A stretch of DNA of 64,000 bases from JAKVAV01 sp047632755 (GTDB lineage Bacteria; Bacteroidota; Bacteroidia; Flavobacteriales_D; Cryomorphaceae), in the NCBI GenBank assembly GCA_047632755.1, contig JBLIDT010000013.1, positions 1 to 64,000 of the forward strand, read 5' to 3'. The position numbers and the translations under genes are program-made. The notes under the pieces are model-generated. The model had not been told where the DNA came from. It was given only the letters and a program-made list of their open reading frames with translations, and did not search any database. This document shows, in pieces, positions 37,168 to 45,056 of the stretch; the first letter of the stretch is position 1, and each line of letters begins with the position of its first letter.

Positions 37168-37818
37168 AACGTTCGTTGAAAGTTGAACGTTTGAAACGTT
37201 CCACATGCGAACGATGTAGTTTCCTGTACCGAGACTCTCTACATTCACTGATCCTTGTCCAAAAGATTGAACCTGCTTGACAAGCTTACCAGAGATACTG
37301 TAAATCTCAATTCGTTGCACGTCACCTGCTCCTTCAATAAAGAATTCAGAAACGACAGGATTAGGGTAGATTTTGAGGGCATTGGTAATGGTTGTGGATA
37401 CTGAAAGTGCCTGATTGAAGTAATACATAGCATTGTCAGTGTCCTCGGGATCATTATCGTTGCTAACAGTAACACTAATAATGGCACCTCCTTCGAAACC
37501 ACTTGGATAAACATGCACATCCAATGTACCTTCTTGTCCAGGATTCAAATTAAAAGTCGCATCACCCACAACAGGGCCGTGGCATAAATTCACATCACAG
37601 ACGGCAGTAAACCACTCTGGAGTGATGTCTATGATTTCACGTGTCCAAGTATAGAATTGCTGTTCAGAAGATTGATTGATCACAACCGCATTAGCGACAA
37701 CATCTGATTGTTGCACCGTAATGCCTTCAACAGCAACTTCATTGGGCTCTATTACCGTTTGAGCAAAAGTGGATGCCCCGATAAGAACCGCGATGAATAT
37801 GGCGTATAGTTTTTTCAT
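37153..37818 (-). CDS. Secreted protein with T9SS type A sorting domain
   Basis: A 221-residue protein with signal peptide MKKLYAIFIAVLIGASTFAQ, a small beta-rich domain with two Cys (AVCDVNLCHG, about 87-96) and a C-terminal T9SS domain beginning LKIYPNPV (about 150), then VQRIEIYSISGKLV and ending in TNVLSVQ. T9SS exports such proteins and usually attaches or releases them at the surface. The middle domain is not recognised; it might be a small extracellular module. The longest frame extends to 37923, but the signal peptide and a promoter at 37834-37864 place the start at 37818. Confidence 0.83.
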   Translation of the reverse strand: MKKLYAIFIAVLIGASTFAQTVIEPNEVAVEGITVQQSDVVANAVVINQSSEQQFYTWTREIIDITPEWFTAVCDVNLCHGPVVGDATFNLNPGQEGTLDVHVYPSGFEGGAIISVTVSNDNDPEDTDNAMYYFNQALSVSTTITNALKIYPNPVVSEFFIEGAGDVQRIEIYSISGKLVKQVQSFGQGSVNVESLGTGNYIVRMWNVSNVQLSTNVLSVQ

Positions 37819-37833
37819 GTGCTTGATTTTTAC

Positions 37834-37864
37834 CAAAAGTAAAGATTTAGAACCGTAGAGACAA
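37834..37864 (-). promoter_or_regulatory. Promoter for the T9SS gene at 37153-37818
   Basis: On the minus strand TTG (37864-37862), 20 bases and TACTTTTG (37841-37834, full match to TAnnTTTG) precede the ATG at 37818 by 15 bases. The 273-base divergent gap up to 38092 has no other clear feature and no convincing plus-strand promoter. Confidence 0.65.
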
Positions 37865-38091
37865 TCTAAAGTGTGCGAGCAATTACCGTAGGTTTCACAC
37901 AAAAACAATCCATTAGCCACCATTTATGAGTATAAAATTCTCCTTATCATCTTGTTTTATTGAGTTATATGTGTAGAAAAAAATAAAGGAGACAGCTTCA
38001 GTTGTGTTTGGGACTTCAATAGAGGTTGACATAAAGAAATAATTTGCGATCAAAAGCAGTACATTAGCCTAAAGACATAATTAAACCAACT

Positions 38092-39843
38092 ATGAAGAAA
38101 ATTTACCTAAGTGCGATTGTATGTTTATTAACAACATTCTCTTTTGCGCAATCAGAAAGATTAGTACTTTCAGAAGAAGGAACCAACGCAAGTTGTGGCC
38201 CTTGTGCTGCACAAAATCCATCGTTCAATGCCTTGTTGGACAACAACACGGACAATGTTATTTCTATTAAGTACCAATGGTATTTTCCTGGTTTTGACCC
38301 AATGCACGAGCACAATCCTGATGAAGCGAATGCGCGTCTAGCTTATTATGGGATAAATGGAGTTCCTACCGCAACAATTGATGGGGTTATACCTGATGTA
38401 AGCCCTTCATATGCTGGTGCACCTGGAGCTTTCAGTCAAGGATTATTTGATGATGCTTCAGCAATGCCTGCTTCTTTTGACATTGACGTTGACTTTACTG
38501 TCTCTTACAGCGAGATCAATGTTAACGCAACTGCAACGTGCACGCAAGATGCATCTGGAGATTTGAGAATGAGAATAGTTGTGATTGAAAAAGCAATCAT
38601 TTTCGACCAAGCTCCAGGTTCAAACGGAGAACTCGACTTCTACAACGTTATGAAGAAGTTTCTTCCGGGCACCAACGGTTTGTCAATGGCAAGCTCGTAT
38701 GCTTCTGGAGATGAATTTTTAGCTTCTGAGTCTTGGGACCTTTCTAATATATATGACATTGAGCAATTAGCGGTTGTTGTCTTTATTCAAGACGACAACA
38801 CTAAAGAGGTTTTACAAGCTGGATATGCTCCTGCTGGCGAATTTATTGCCGAAGCAGAATATGATGCTGCTGGATTATCCATCAATAATATTGCTGGAGA
38901 AAACTGCAGCCCAACTGTAAGCCCTAGTGTTACCATTAGAAACTGGGGTAGTGAAACATTAACTAGTCTTGACATTGAGTACACAATTGCAGGAGAGTCT
39001 AACACGATCAACTGGACTGGTTCTCTTGAATTCTTCGAAACTGAGGAAGTTGAACTCGGGGAAATTGCAACACCAACAGCTCAAGCAGAGGATTTGGTAG
39101 TCGTTCTTTCTAACCCCAACGGTCAAGAAGATGGAAATGCTGTAAATGATGAGGTAGAGGCAACGATAGCTAATGTAGCTCAAGCTGGAACTGAAATTGA
39201 AGTCTCTATCACTACAGATAATTACGCTGAAGAAACCTATTGGAGAATCGTAGATCAAGATGAAAATGTTATTGCCGAAGGTGGAAACACTTGGGTAGGA
39301 ACGACAAACATAGGTATTGGTGCAGGTGCTCCAACGGAAGCTGCTGGCACGTACAGTTCGAACCAAACTTATGATACTCCTGTAACTATACCTGCGGGGG
39401 TTGAATGTTACAGTTTCGAAATCTATGATTACTGGGGTGATGGAATCTGCTGCCAATACGGAAACGGTTCTTACGAAGTTGTTGATCTTGGTACTAGTGA
39501 AACAATTCTAGAAGGAGGTTCTTTCAGCGCTGAAGAAGCGAAGAACTTTGCAGCTGGCGTTCTAAGTGTGGATGATGTAAGTTCTGTTAAAGACTTTACC
39601 ATGTTCCCGAATCCAACGAACGGACTTCTTAATGTTGAGTTTAATCTTGTATCCTCTCAAAGAGTTTCTCTTGATGTTCTCGATCTTACTGGACGTTTAG
39701 TAATCTCTAAAGATTTAGGCGTTCTTCCTTCTGGATATAGTTTACAGCAGATTGATCTTTCAGGTCATAGCCAAGGATTATACCTCATGAACATGAACGT
39801 AAACGATGGCCGAGTAGTAGGCAAGTTTACAGTGAACAACTAA
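38092..39843 (+). CDS. T9SS-secreted Omp28-like protein with thioredoxin-like CGPC domain
   Basis: A 583-residue protein: signal peptide (MKKIYLSAIVCLLTTFSFAQ), an Omp28-like domain of thioredoxin type with NASCGPCAAQNPSF (CxxC near residues 35-38) and a matching cis-Pro loop GVPTATIDG (about 90-98), one or more beta-sandwich domains (about 260-460) with YSFEIYDYWGDGICCQYG, and a T9SS sorting domain starting FTMFPNPTNGLLNV (about 502). It should be exported by SprA and could be a surface or extracellular thiol-active protein. It starts a same-strand group with TlpA, DUF6029, an Omp28 lipoprotein and a second barrel, though a terminator follows it. Omp28 function is not established. Confidence 0.88.
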   Translation: MKKIYLSAIVCLLTTFSFAQSERLVLSEEGTNASCGPCAAQNPSFNALLDNNTDNVISIKYQWYFPGFDPMHEHNPDEANARLAYYGINGVPTATIDGVIPDVSPSYAGAPGAFSQGLFDDASAMPASFDIDVDFTVSYSEINVNATATCTQDASGDLRMRIVVIEKAIIFDQAPGSNGELDFYNVMKKFLPGTNGLSMASSYASGDEFLASESWDLSNIYDIEQLAVVVFIQDDNTKEVLQAGYAPAGEFIAEAEYDAAGLSINNIAGENCSPTVSPSVTIRNWGSETLTSLDIEYTIAGESNTINWTGSLEFFETEEVELGEIATPTAQAEDLVVVLSNPNGQEDGNAVNDEVEATIANVAQAGTEIEVSITTDNYAEETYWRIVDQDENVIAEGGNTWVGTTNIGIGAGAPTEAAGTYSSNQTYDTPVTIPAGVECYSFEIYDYWGDGICCQYGNGSYEVVDLGTSETILEGGSFSAEEAKNFAAGVLSVDDVSSVKDFTMFPNPTNGLLNVEFNLVSSQRVSLDVLDLTGRLVISKDLGVLPSGYSLQQIDLSGHSQGLYLMNMNVNDGRVVGKFTVNN

Positions 39844-39863
39844 TATTCGATTAATTATCAATG

Positions 39864-39897
39864 ACGTTCGCAGCTTAGGCTGCGAACGTTTTTTTTT
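39864..39897 (+). terminator. Rho-independent terminator between the T9SS gene and tlpA-like gene
   Basis: An 11-bp perfect stem (39864-39874 with 39879-39889, ACGTTCGCAGC) with TTAG loop is followed by nine T. It begins 20 bases after the T9SS gene. The tlpA-like ATG is only nine bases after the T tract, so any transcript for tlpA that starts upstream must pass through this terminator. Confidence 0.9.
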
Positions 39898-39906
39898 CAA
39901 AAAAGT

Positions 39907-40407
39907 ATGAAATACAACCTGCTCTTAGCTCTATCATTTGCTCTGCTCATCTCAAGTGTTTCTGCTCAAGATGTGAAGAAAACAATCCCGTCAGCCACAG
40001 TCAAATCACTTGATGGTAAATCATTCAATACATCAGATTTCAATAATGATGGTAAGCCGATGATCATCAATTTCTGGGCTACATGGTGCGCCCCATGCAA
40101 GAAGGAATTGAACAATATTGCTGAGGTATACGAGGATTGGGTTGATGAGACAGGTGTAAAGTTGATTGCTATTTCAATTGACGATGCGCGCAGTCAGACT
40201 AGAGTGTTGCCATATATAAATGGATCCTCTTGGGACTATGAAGTCTACATTGATGAAAATCAAGACTTCAAAAGATCAATGGGCGTAAACAACGTTCCTC
40301 ATACCTTTTTGGTCGATGGTTCTGGAAATATTGTCTATCAGCACAACAACTATGCTCCTGGTGATGAAGATGAACTCTTCGAGAAGATTATTGGTCTTCT
40401 TAACTGA
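39907..40407 (+). CDS. TlpA-family thioredoxin-like protein
   Basis: A 166-residue secreted thioredoxin-like protein: signal peptide (MKYNLLLALSFALLISSVSAQ), a TlpA/ResA domain with NFWATWCAPCKKEL (CAPC near residues 61-64) and cis-Pro loop NNVPHTFLVDGSGN (about 133-146). TlpA-like proteins reduce or oxidise disulfides in the periplasm, for example in cytochrome c or oxidase assembly. Here its neighbours are outer-membrane barrels and Omp28 proteins, which suggests a role in the thiol state of surface proteins. The gap to the DUF6029 gene is 11 bases, so they are likely cotranscribed. Confidence 0.92.
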   Translation: MKYNLLLALSFALLISSVSAQDVKKTIPSATVKSLDGKSFNTSDFNNDGKPMIINFWATWCAPCKKELNNIAEVYEDWVDETGVKLIAISIDDARSQTRVLPYINGSSWDYEVYIDENQDFKRSMGVNNVPHTFLVDGSGNIVYQHNNYAPGDEDELFEKIIGLLN

Positions 40408-40418
40408 GAATCTGAAGT

Positions 40419-42116
40419 ATGAAAAAGATACTCCCCCTGATACTTTTCCTAGCTGGACTGAATCAGGCATACAGCCAAAACCCCCTTCAAGTTCGAGGTA
40501 ACTTTTCAATAGAGGCTCAATATTACCAAGAAGATTCTGCCATTGCGGCGGTGGTTCCCGACGAACAAATCGCACTTCAAGGCTTCGGTAACATCATTCT
40601 TACGAAAGGGAAGTTTGAAACAGGCGTTCGATTTGAAACTTACTTACCTGCATTTGTTGGATATCCTGCAGGAGCTCCTTGGGAGGGTACTGGCATTGGA
40701 TACCGTTATGCGAAATATAACGGGGACAAATTAGAGATCACCGTTGGAAATTTCTACGAACAGTTTGGATCTGGACTTGTCCTAAGAACTTGGGAAGATC
40801 GAGGGCTAGGAGTAGATTATGCACTCGATGGTATTCGTGTGGTCGCGAGACCTATCGACGGAGTCACCATTAAAGGACTTTATGGTAAACAACGTTTCAA
40901 CTTTGATGACGGTTTCCAGAATGGTGATGGAATTGTGCGAGGTGCTGATGTTGAATTTAATCTCAACCAATTGCTTGACTCCGTCATAAACTTCAAAGGT
41001 CAATGGACAATTGGTGGAAGTTTTGTAAGTAAGTACGAGCAGAACAGGGATCCCGTGTATGATTTTCCTGAAAACGTTGGGTCAGGATCGGTAAGACTTA
41101 AATATCAAAGAGGCGGTTTTCAGATTGGTGGTGAATATGCCTATATCTCGACTAACCCATCTTCGCTTAATAGCAACATAGTTGATATCCCAGACTCACT
41201 TGATCCCTCCGTGGGTATTTTCCAATACGGGCAGGGCTTGCAAATGAACACGAACTACTCTAAGAAGGGTTTTGGAATTGGTCTAACGGCCAGTTCAATG
41301 TCAAATATGGCACTTCAAAGTCAAAGGAATTCAGGACCATTCGATTCTTGGATCAACTATCTCCCACCTACTTCAGTGCTTCAAACAACCTTATTGGCTC
41401 AATTTTACCCCTATGCAACACAACCAAATGGAGAAGTCTCCTTCCGAGGCGATCTATTCTACAACATTCCCAAAAAGAGCCTTTTAGGTGGCCGATACGG
41501 GACAAAACTAGAAGTGAGTTATACTCATATTCAAGAACCTGATTTTCCAGTAGTCGATGATTTTGAAGCAAATAGAAAAGGTATTGAACCCACTCTATTC
41601 AGTTGGGGGGATGATACGTATTACGAAGATTTTAATGCAAAGATTACCAGAAGAGTTTCCAAAAAATTCAAAGCCAGCTTGATGTATATGTATATACAGT
41701 ACGACAACGATGTTGTCTTGGGGGCATATGACTACAACAATAACCCTACAAAAGGTGTGGTTTTCGCTGACTTAATTGCGTTTGAAGGGAGCTGGAAGAT
41801 AAAAAAAGGCCACAATCTGCGGTTTGAGCTACAAGCCCTTTTTACAGAACAACACTTACAAGATTGGTTCGCGGTTGTTGCAGAGTATACCGTTTCACCT
41901 CACTGGTTTTTATCAGTAGTAAACCAATACAATTATGGCAATGCCGATGGTGATCAGTTCAATTTTCCAGTCGTCTCATCGGGATATATAAACGGAAGTA
42001 ATCGTATTTCTGTAACTTACGGGAGACAGCGAGCAGGAGTGTTTTGTGTTGGAGGTGTGTGTAGGGTAGTTCCAGCCTCCAATGGATTGACAATAAGCTT
42101 AACTAGCAGTTTTTAA
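40419..42116 (+). CDS. DUF6029-family outer-membrane beta-barrel protein
   Basis: A 565-residue protein with a signal peptide (MKKILPLILFLAGLNQAYSQ), alternating amphipathic strands throughout, and a terminal Phe (TSSF), as for a large outer-membrane barrel. The opening LQVRGNFSIEAQYYQEDS and ITVGNFYEQFGSGLVLR (about 107-123) look like the DUF6029 family. Near the end is RAGVFCVGGVCRVVPASNGL, a CX4C pair in the last strand hairpin that I recall as frequent in this and related Bacteroidota barrels; it may form a disulfide. It overlaps the next gene's ATG by one base. Its function is unknown. Confidence 0.82.
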   Translation: MKKILPLILFLAGLNQAYSQNPLQVRGNFSIEAQYYQEDSAIAAVVPDEQIALQGFGNIILTKGKFETGVRFETYLPAFVGYPAGAPWEGTGIGYRYAKYNGDKLEITVGNFYEQFGSGLVLRTWEDRGLGVDYALDGIRVVARPIDGVTIKGLYGKQRFNFDDGFQNGDGIVRGADVEFNLNQLLDSVINFKGQWTIGGSFVSKYEQNRDPVYDFPENVGSGSVRLKYQRGGFQIGGEYAYISTNPSSLNSNIVDIPDSLDPSVGIFQYGQGLQMNTNYSKKGFGIGLTASSMSNMALQSQRNSGPFDSWINYLPPTSVLQTTLLAQFYPYATQPNGEVSFRGDLFYNIPKKSLLGGRYGTKLEVSYTHIQEPDFPVVDDFEANRKGIEPTLFSWGDDTYYEDFNAKITRRVSKKFKASLMYMYIQYDNDVVLGAYDYNNNPTKGVVFADLIAFEGSWKIKKGHNLRFELQALFTEQHLQDWFAVVAEYTVSPHWFLSVVNQYNYGNADGDQFNFPVVSSGYINGSNRISVTYGRQRAGVFCVGGVCRVVPASNGLTISLTSSF

Positions 42117-42997
42117 TGATGAAAAGACTTCAACTATTTATACTAGTAGGCCTATTCTTCTGGTCTTGTGATAAACCTGATAGTCCATATTTGGACACTG
42201 TGGTAGATCTAGGAACCACGGAAGGTGTAATCACATATAGTTCTGCTTTCTTTGATTCATACGAATCAACCGTGCTTCTTGAAGATTTTACTGGTTATAA
42301 ATGCCAGAATTGTACACCCGCATTGGCCACAGCAGATCTATTGCAAGAACAGTGGGGGGATCGAATAGTAGTAGTTGGGTACCATGTTTTGACCTTTTTT
42401 GCGGCGCCTGACATTGTGCCTATGCCACCAGACTTTGTTTTTTCAAAAGACTTTAGAACCGAAGACGGTGAGGCATTAGCCGACGATTATGGCATACTAT
42501 CACTTCCCCAAGGTTTGGTTAATAGAAAAGATTTTGGTTCAGGAGCACCGCAATTTGCTGGTGACTGGGCAAGTCGTGTTTCAGATGAAATGAGTGAAGA
42601 TGTAAGAGGGTTTGTAGATGTCATCGCCGATTCTGTTTTGGTAGGGGACGGCGAGGTAACATTCGCTGTAGCGCTCAGACAATTGTCAGAAGTTGGAGAA
42701 GATTGGAATCTAGTTGTAGGTATTTTCGAGAATGACATTATCGAAGGCCAAAAAGACGGGAGCGATATTATATATCCATTCTCACATCAACATGTTTTTA
42801 GGGGATATATAAATAGCAGCGCAGGTCAAACCGTCATTACTCCTGAGCTTTCTCTGTCTGATGATGAAGCTGTGTATTATAAATTCAACACTACATTAGA
42901 TCCTGAATGGATAGTAGAAAACTGTTACCTCTTCGCCTTTTTGCAGAATTCGATTACACGAGAGGTATATGCAGTCGCAAAGGCACCGTTATCATGA
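42116..42997 (+). CDS. Omp28-like lipoprotein with CxxC thioredoxin-like domain
   Basis: A 293-residue lipoprotein with a short signal peptide and lipobox (LVGLFFWSC, Cys about 18) and an Omp28-like thioredoxin domain: LLEDFTGYKCQNCTPALAT (CQNC about 63-66) and a likely cis-Pro loop ILSLPQGLVNRKDF (about 130-143). The rest is a beta-sandwich region ending in EVYAVAKAPLS. It is probably anchored in the outer membrane, facing either side. The ATG overlaps the TAA of the DUF6029 gene, and its own TGA overlaps the next ATG, so the three proteins are made together. Confidence 0.88.
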   Translation: MMKRLQLFILVGLFFWSCDKPDSPYLDTVVDLGTTEGVITYSSAFFDSYESTVLLEDFTGYKCQNCTPALATADLLQEQWGDRIVVVGYHVLTFFAAPDIVPMPPDFVFSKDFRTEDGEALADDYGILSLPQGLVNRKDFGSGAPQFAGDWASRVSDEMSEDVRGFVDVIADSVLVGDGEVTFAVALRQLSEVGEDWNLVVGIFENDIIEGQKDGSDIIYPFSHQHVFRGYINSSAGQTVITPELSLSDDEAVYYKFNTTLDPEWIVENCYLFAFLQNSITREVYAVAKAPLS

Positions 42998-43608
42998 GAC
43001 TAATAACATTCGCATTTCTACTCTTGACTATTCCTCTGATGGGACAAACTGAAAATGACGAAAAAGCCTTTTCTTTTTTAATCCAAGCTGGGCTGAATGC
43101 CAGCCAAGTCGGTGGCGATGGCTTACAAGGATTTGATAAATTGAATCTTGCAGCAGGATTAGGTGTCCAACGTTTCATCAAGGAAAAATTTCACTGGCGA
43201 TTAGAGATTAATCTTTTGCAAAAAGGAAGCAGAAAAGCTGCCGATCCTGAGAATGGAGATATCACAGAATACAAAATGTCCCTTCTCTACGCGCAAGTTC
43301 CCATTCTTATAGAGTATAAATACAACGAGAAACTTTCTCTATTGGGTGGCCCTGGTTTTGGCTTTCTACTCTCCTCCGAAGAGACAAATTTCGACGGAGT
43401 GGAGGAGAACAATAGAGAATTCAATGCTCTTGATTTTTCCATCATCATGGCCGCCAAATACACCATTTCAGATCGGTTGGGAGCAGAGTTGCGATATGAT
43501 CAATCGATATTGCCTATCCGCACGAGAGGAGATTTAAACGTTCCTTTTGTTCTCGGATCGCAGTTTAACACCGGTTTGGGAATACTTCTTTCATATAGAA
43601 TCAACTAG
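42994..43608 (+). CDS. Outer-membrane beta-barrel protein (PorT-like)
   Basis: A 204-residue small barrel with signal peptide MRLITFAFLLLTIPLMGQ and alternating strands: FSFLIQAGLNASQVGGDGL (about 28-46), LQKGSRKAADPENG, VPILIEYKYNEKLSLLGGPG and ending GLGILLSYRIN. The pattern is the Bacteroidota 'outer membrane beta-barrel' (PorT-like) type. The longest frame begins at 42907 inside the lipoprotein gene; ATG at 42994 with a signal peptide and an ATGA overlap is the real start. It is the last gene of the Omp28/DUF6029 set. Confidence 0.85.
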   Translation: MRLITFAFLLLTIPLMGQTENDEKAFSFLIQAGLNASQVGGDGLQGFDKLNLAAGLGVQRFIKEKFHWRLEINLLQKGSRKAADPENGDITEYKMSLLYAQVPILIEYKYNEKLSLLGGPGFGFLLSSEETNFDGVEENNREFNALDFSIIMAAKYTISDRLGAELRYDQSILPIRTRGDLNVPFVLGSQFNTGLGILLSYRIN

Positions 43609-43739
43609 CCCTAAGTGTAGGCTTAACACTTTGATTTTCATTGAGCTAAAAAATTTGTTAATACGTCGAATAGGGATATAACAACAGCCAATATGTACCG
43701 TTAAGTTCTTATATTGAACAAAACCTAAAGAACAAGGAC

Positions 43740-43940
43740 ATGTTGGAACTGAGTAAAAAAATCCTTCAAAAAGTAAGTTTCGATCGTAAACTCTTCAAGA
43801 AGGAACTTAGGAAATCTCTCAATTGGCTAAAGCCAAATGAGCACATTCTCCTGAAGACATGGTGCCTAGCAACCTTTGGCGCTGGATACCATGAAGTAAT
43901 AATGGAAGTATTTGAATCTACAATGGGCGCCTCTCTCTGA
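43740..43940 (+). CDS. Small basic protein of 66 residues, unknown function
   Basis: A 66-residue, Lys/Leu-rich protein (MLELSKKILQKVSFDRKLF at its start) with an aromatic/charged middle and WCLATFGAGYHEVIMEVF near the end. It has no signal peptide or membrane segment. I recall similar small proteins in Flavobacteriales genomes, but no function. It has its own terminator overlapping its stop codon, which supports expression as a single gene. The 131-base gap upstream has no clear promoter. Confidence 0.72.
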   Translation: MLELSKKILQKVSFDRKLFKKELRKSLNWLKPNEHILLKTWCLATFGAGYHEVIMEVFESTMGASL

Positions 43941-43950
43941 GGCGCTTTTT
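43927..43950 (+). terminator. Terminator overlapping the end of the 66-residue gene
   Basis: GCGCCTC (43927-43933), a 5-base loop and GAGGCGC (43939-43945) form a perfect 7-bp stem followed by TTTTT. The stem includes the last codons and the TGA (43938-43940) of the small gene. ruvB ends on the other strand at 43953, three bases beyond the T tract. Confidence 0.85.
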
Positions 43951-43952
43951 CT

Positions 43953-44978
43953 TTAGAAAAGCCCTTGTTGCTCCCTGCCGTGATTCATTGGCCTGCCAAG
44001 ATGCGAGTAAGCACTATCTGTAGCTTGACGCCCTCTTGACGTTCTCATCAGAAATCCCTCTTGAATTAAAAAAGGCTCATAAACCTCTTCTATTGTTCCC
44101 GAGTCCTCACCTACTGCTGTAGCGATAGTACCGAGCCCAACTGGCCCACCTTTGAACTTGTCGATAATAGTTAATAGAATCTTGTGATCCATTTCATCTA
44201 GGCCGTGAGTATCGACATCCAAAGCTTCGAGTGATGACTGAGCAATCTTCATATCAATCACCCCATCACCTTTTACCTCAGCGAAATCTCTGACTCTACG
44301 CAGCAAGGCATTGGCAATTCGAGGAGTTCCTCTCGATCGTCTGGCGATCTCATGTGCTGCCCGATTTTCAATTGGAATATTTAGGATCTCCGAACTTCTC
44401 TTAACGATACCAGCGAGAACATCAGCTGTGTAGTAACTCAATCTACTATTGATTCCGAAACGAGCCCTTAGAGGCGCCGTAAGCAAGCCTGAGCGCGTAG
44501 TAGCCCCAATAAGAGTAAAAGGATTCAATTCTATCTCTACTGACCTTGCGTTTGGCCCTGTATCAATGACCAAGTCAATCTTGAAATCTTCCATAGCCGA
44601 GTAGAGGTATTCCTCTACAATTGCGGAAAGTCTGTGAATTTCATCAATAAAGAGAACGTCGTTCTCTTCAAGATTAGTAAGCAATCCCGCCAAGTCTCCA
44701 GGCTTATCCAAAACAGGGCCTGAAGTAACTCTTAGCCCTACTCCTAACTCTTGCGAGATGATCGTTGCCAGTGTCGTTTTCCCTAAACCGGGAGGGCCAT
44801 GCAGTAGAACGTGATCCAACGATTCGCCACGCCGTTTGGCGGCAGTGACAAAAACCTGAAGATTTTCCAAAACTTTGTCTTGACCTTGAAAGTCTCCAAA
44901 CGATTTGGGCCTCAGAACTTTTTCAAGGTCTGAATCTGTAAATGAGGACGAATCCCTTAAATCAAACTGATCTGACAT
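43953..44978 (-). CDS. ruvB: Holliday junction helicase RuvB
   Basis: RuvB is the AAA+ motor that drives branch migration. The 341-residue protein has Walker A (GPPGLGKTTLA, about 59-69), Walker B (DVLFIDEIHRL, about 108-118), sensor 1 and arginine-finger segments (IGATTRSGLLTAPLRARFG, about 156-174) and the C-terminal winged helix (LIQEGFLMRTSRGRQAT). The longest frame begins ten residues earlier at 45008, overlapping the upstream terminator; ATG at 44978 eight bases after a -7 box is chosen. Confidence 0.97.
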   Translation of the reverse strand: MSDQFDLRDSSSFTDSDLEKVLRPKSFGDFQGQDKVLENLQVFVTAAKRRGESLDHVLLHGPPGLGKTTLATIISQELGVGLRVTSGPVLDKPGDLAGLLTNLEENDVLFIDEIHRLSAIVEEYLYSAMEDFKIDLVIDTGPNARSVEIELNPFTLIGATTRSGLLTAPLRARFGINSRLSYYTADVLAGIVKRSSEILNIPIENRAAHEIARRSRGTPRIANALLRRVRDFAEVKGDGVIDMKIAQSSLEALDVDTHGLDEMDHKILLTIIDKFKGGPVGLGTIATAVGEDSGTIEEVYEPFLIQEGFLMRTSRGRQATDSAYSHLGRPMNHGREQQGLF

Positions 44979-44986
44979 ATAGAACT

Positions 44987-44994
44987 CAAAGATA
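44987..44994 (-). promoter_or_regulatory. Promoter -7 box for ruvB
   Basis: TATCTTTG on the minus strand, a full match to TAnnTTTG, eight bases before the ATG. A TTTTTG lies upstream but too close (11 bases) to be a good -33 box. The leader would be almost absent. Confidence 0.5.
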
Positions 44995-45005
44995 CAGTGA
45001 AAATG

Positions 45006-45033
45006 CAAAAAGGGCCCGCAAATGCGAGCCCTT
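45006..45033 (-). terminator. Terminator after the actA-ctaD operon
   Basis: AGGGC CCGC and GCGAGCCCT (about 45011-45032) form a 9-position stem with one mismatch around AAAT, followed on the minus strand by TTTTTGC. It lies 24 bases after the ctaD stop. Confidence 0.75.
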
Positions 45034-45056
45034 CAATTTTATAAAGTATGAACAGC

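Noticed and set aside
37819..37923. Upstream extension of the T9SS gene before its signal peptide
   Set aside because: The added residues are not signal-like and the promoter box lies within them.
42907..42993. Upstream extension of the small barrel gene
   Set aside because: It overlaps the lipoprotein gene in another frame and places 29 residues before a clear signal peptide.
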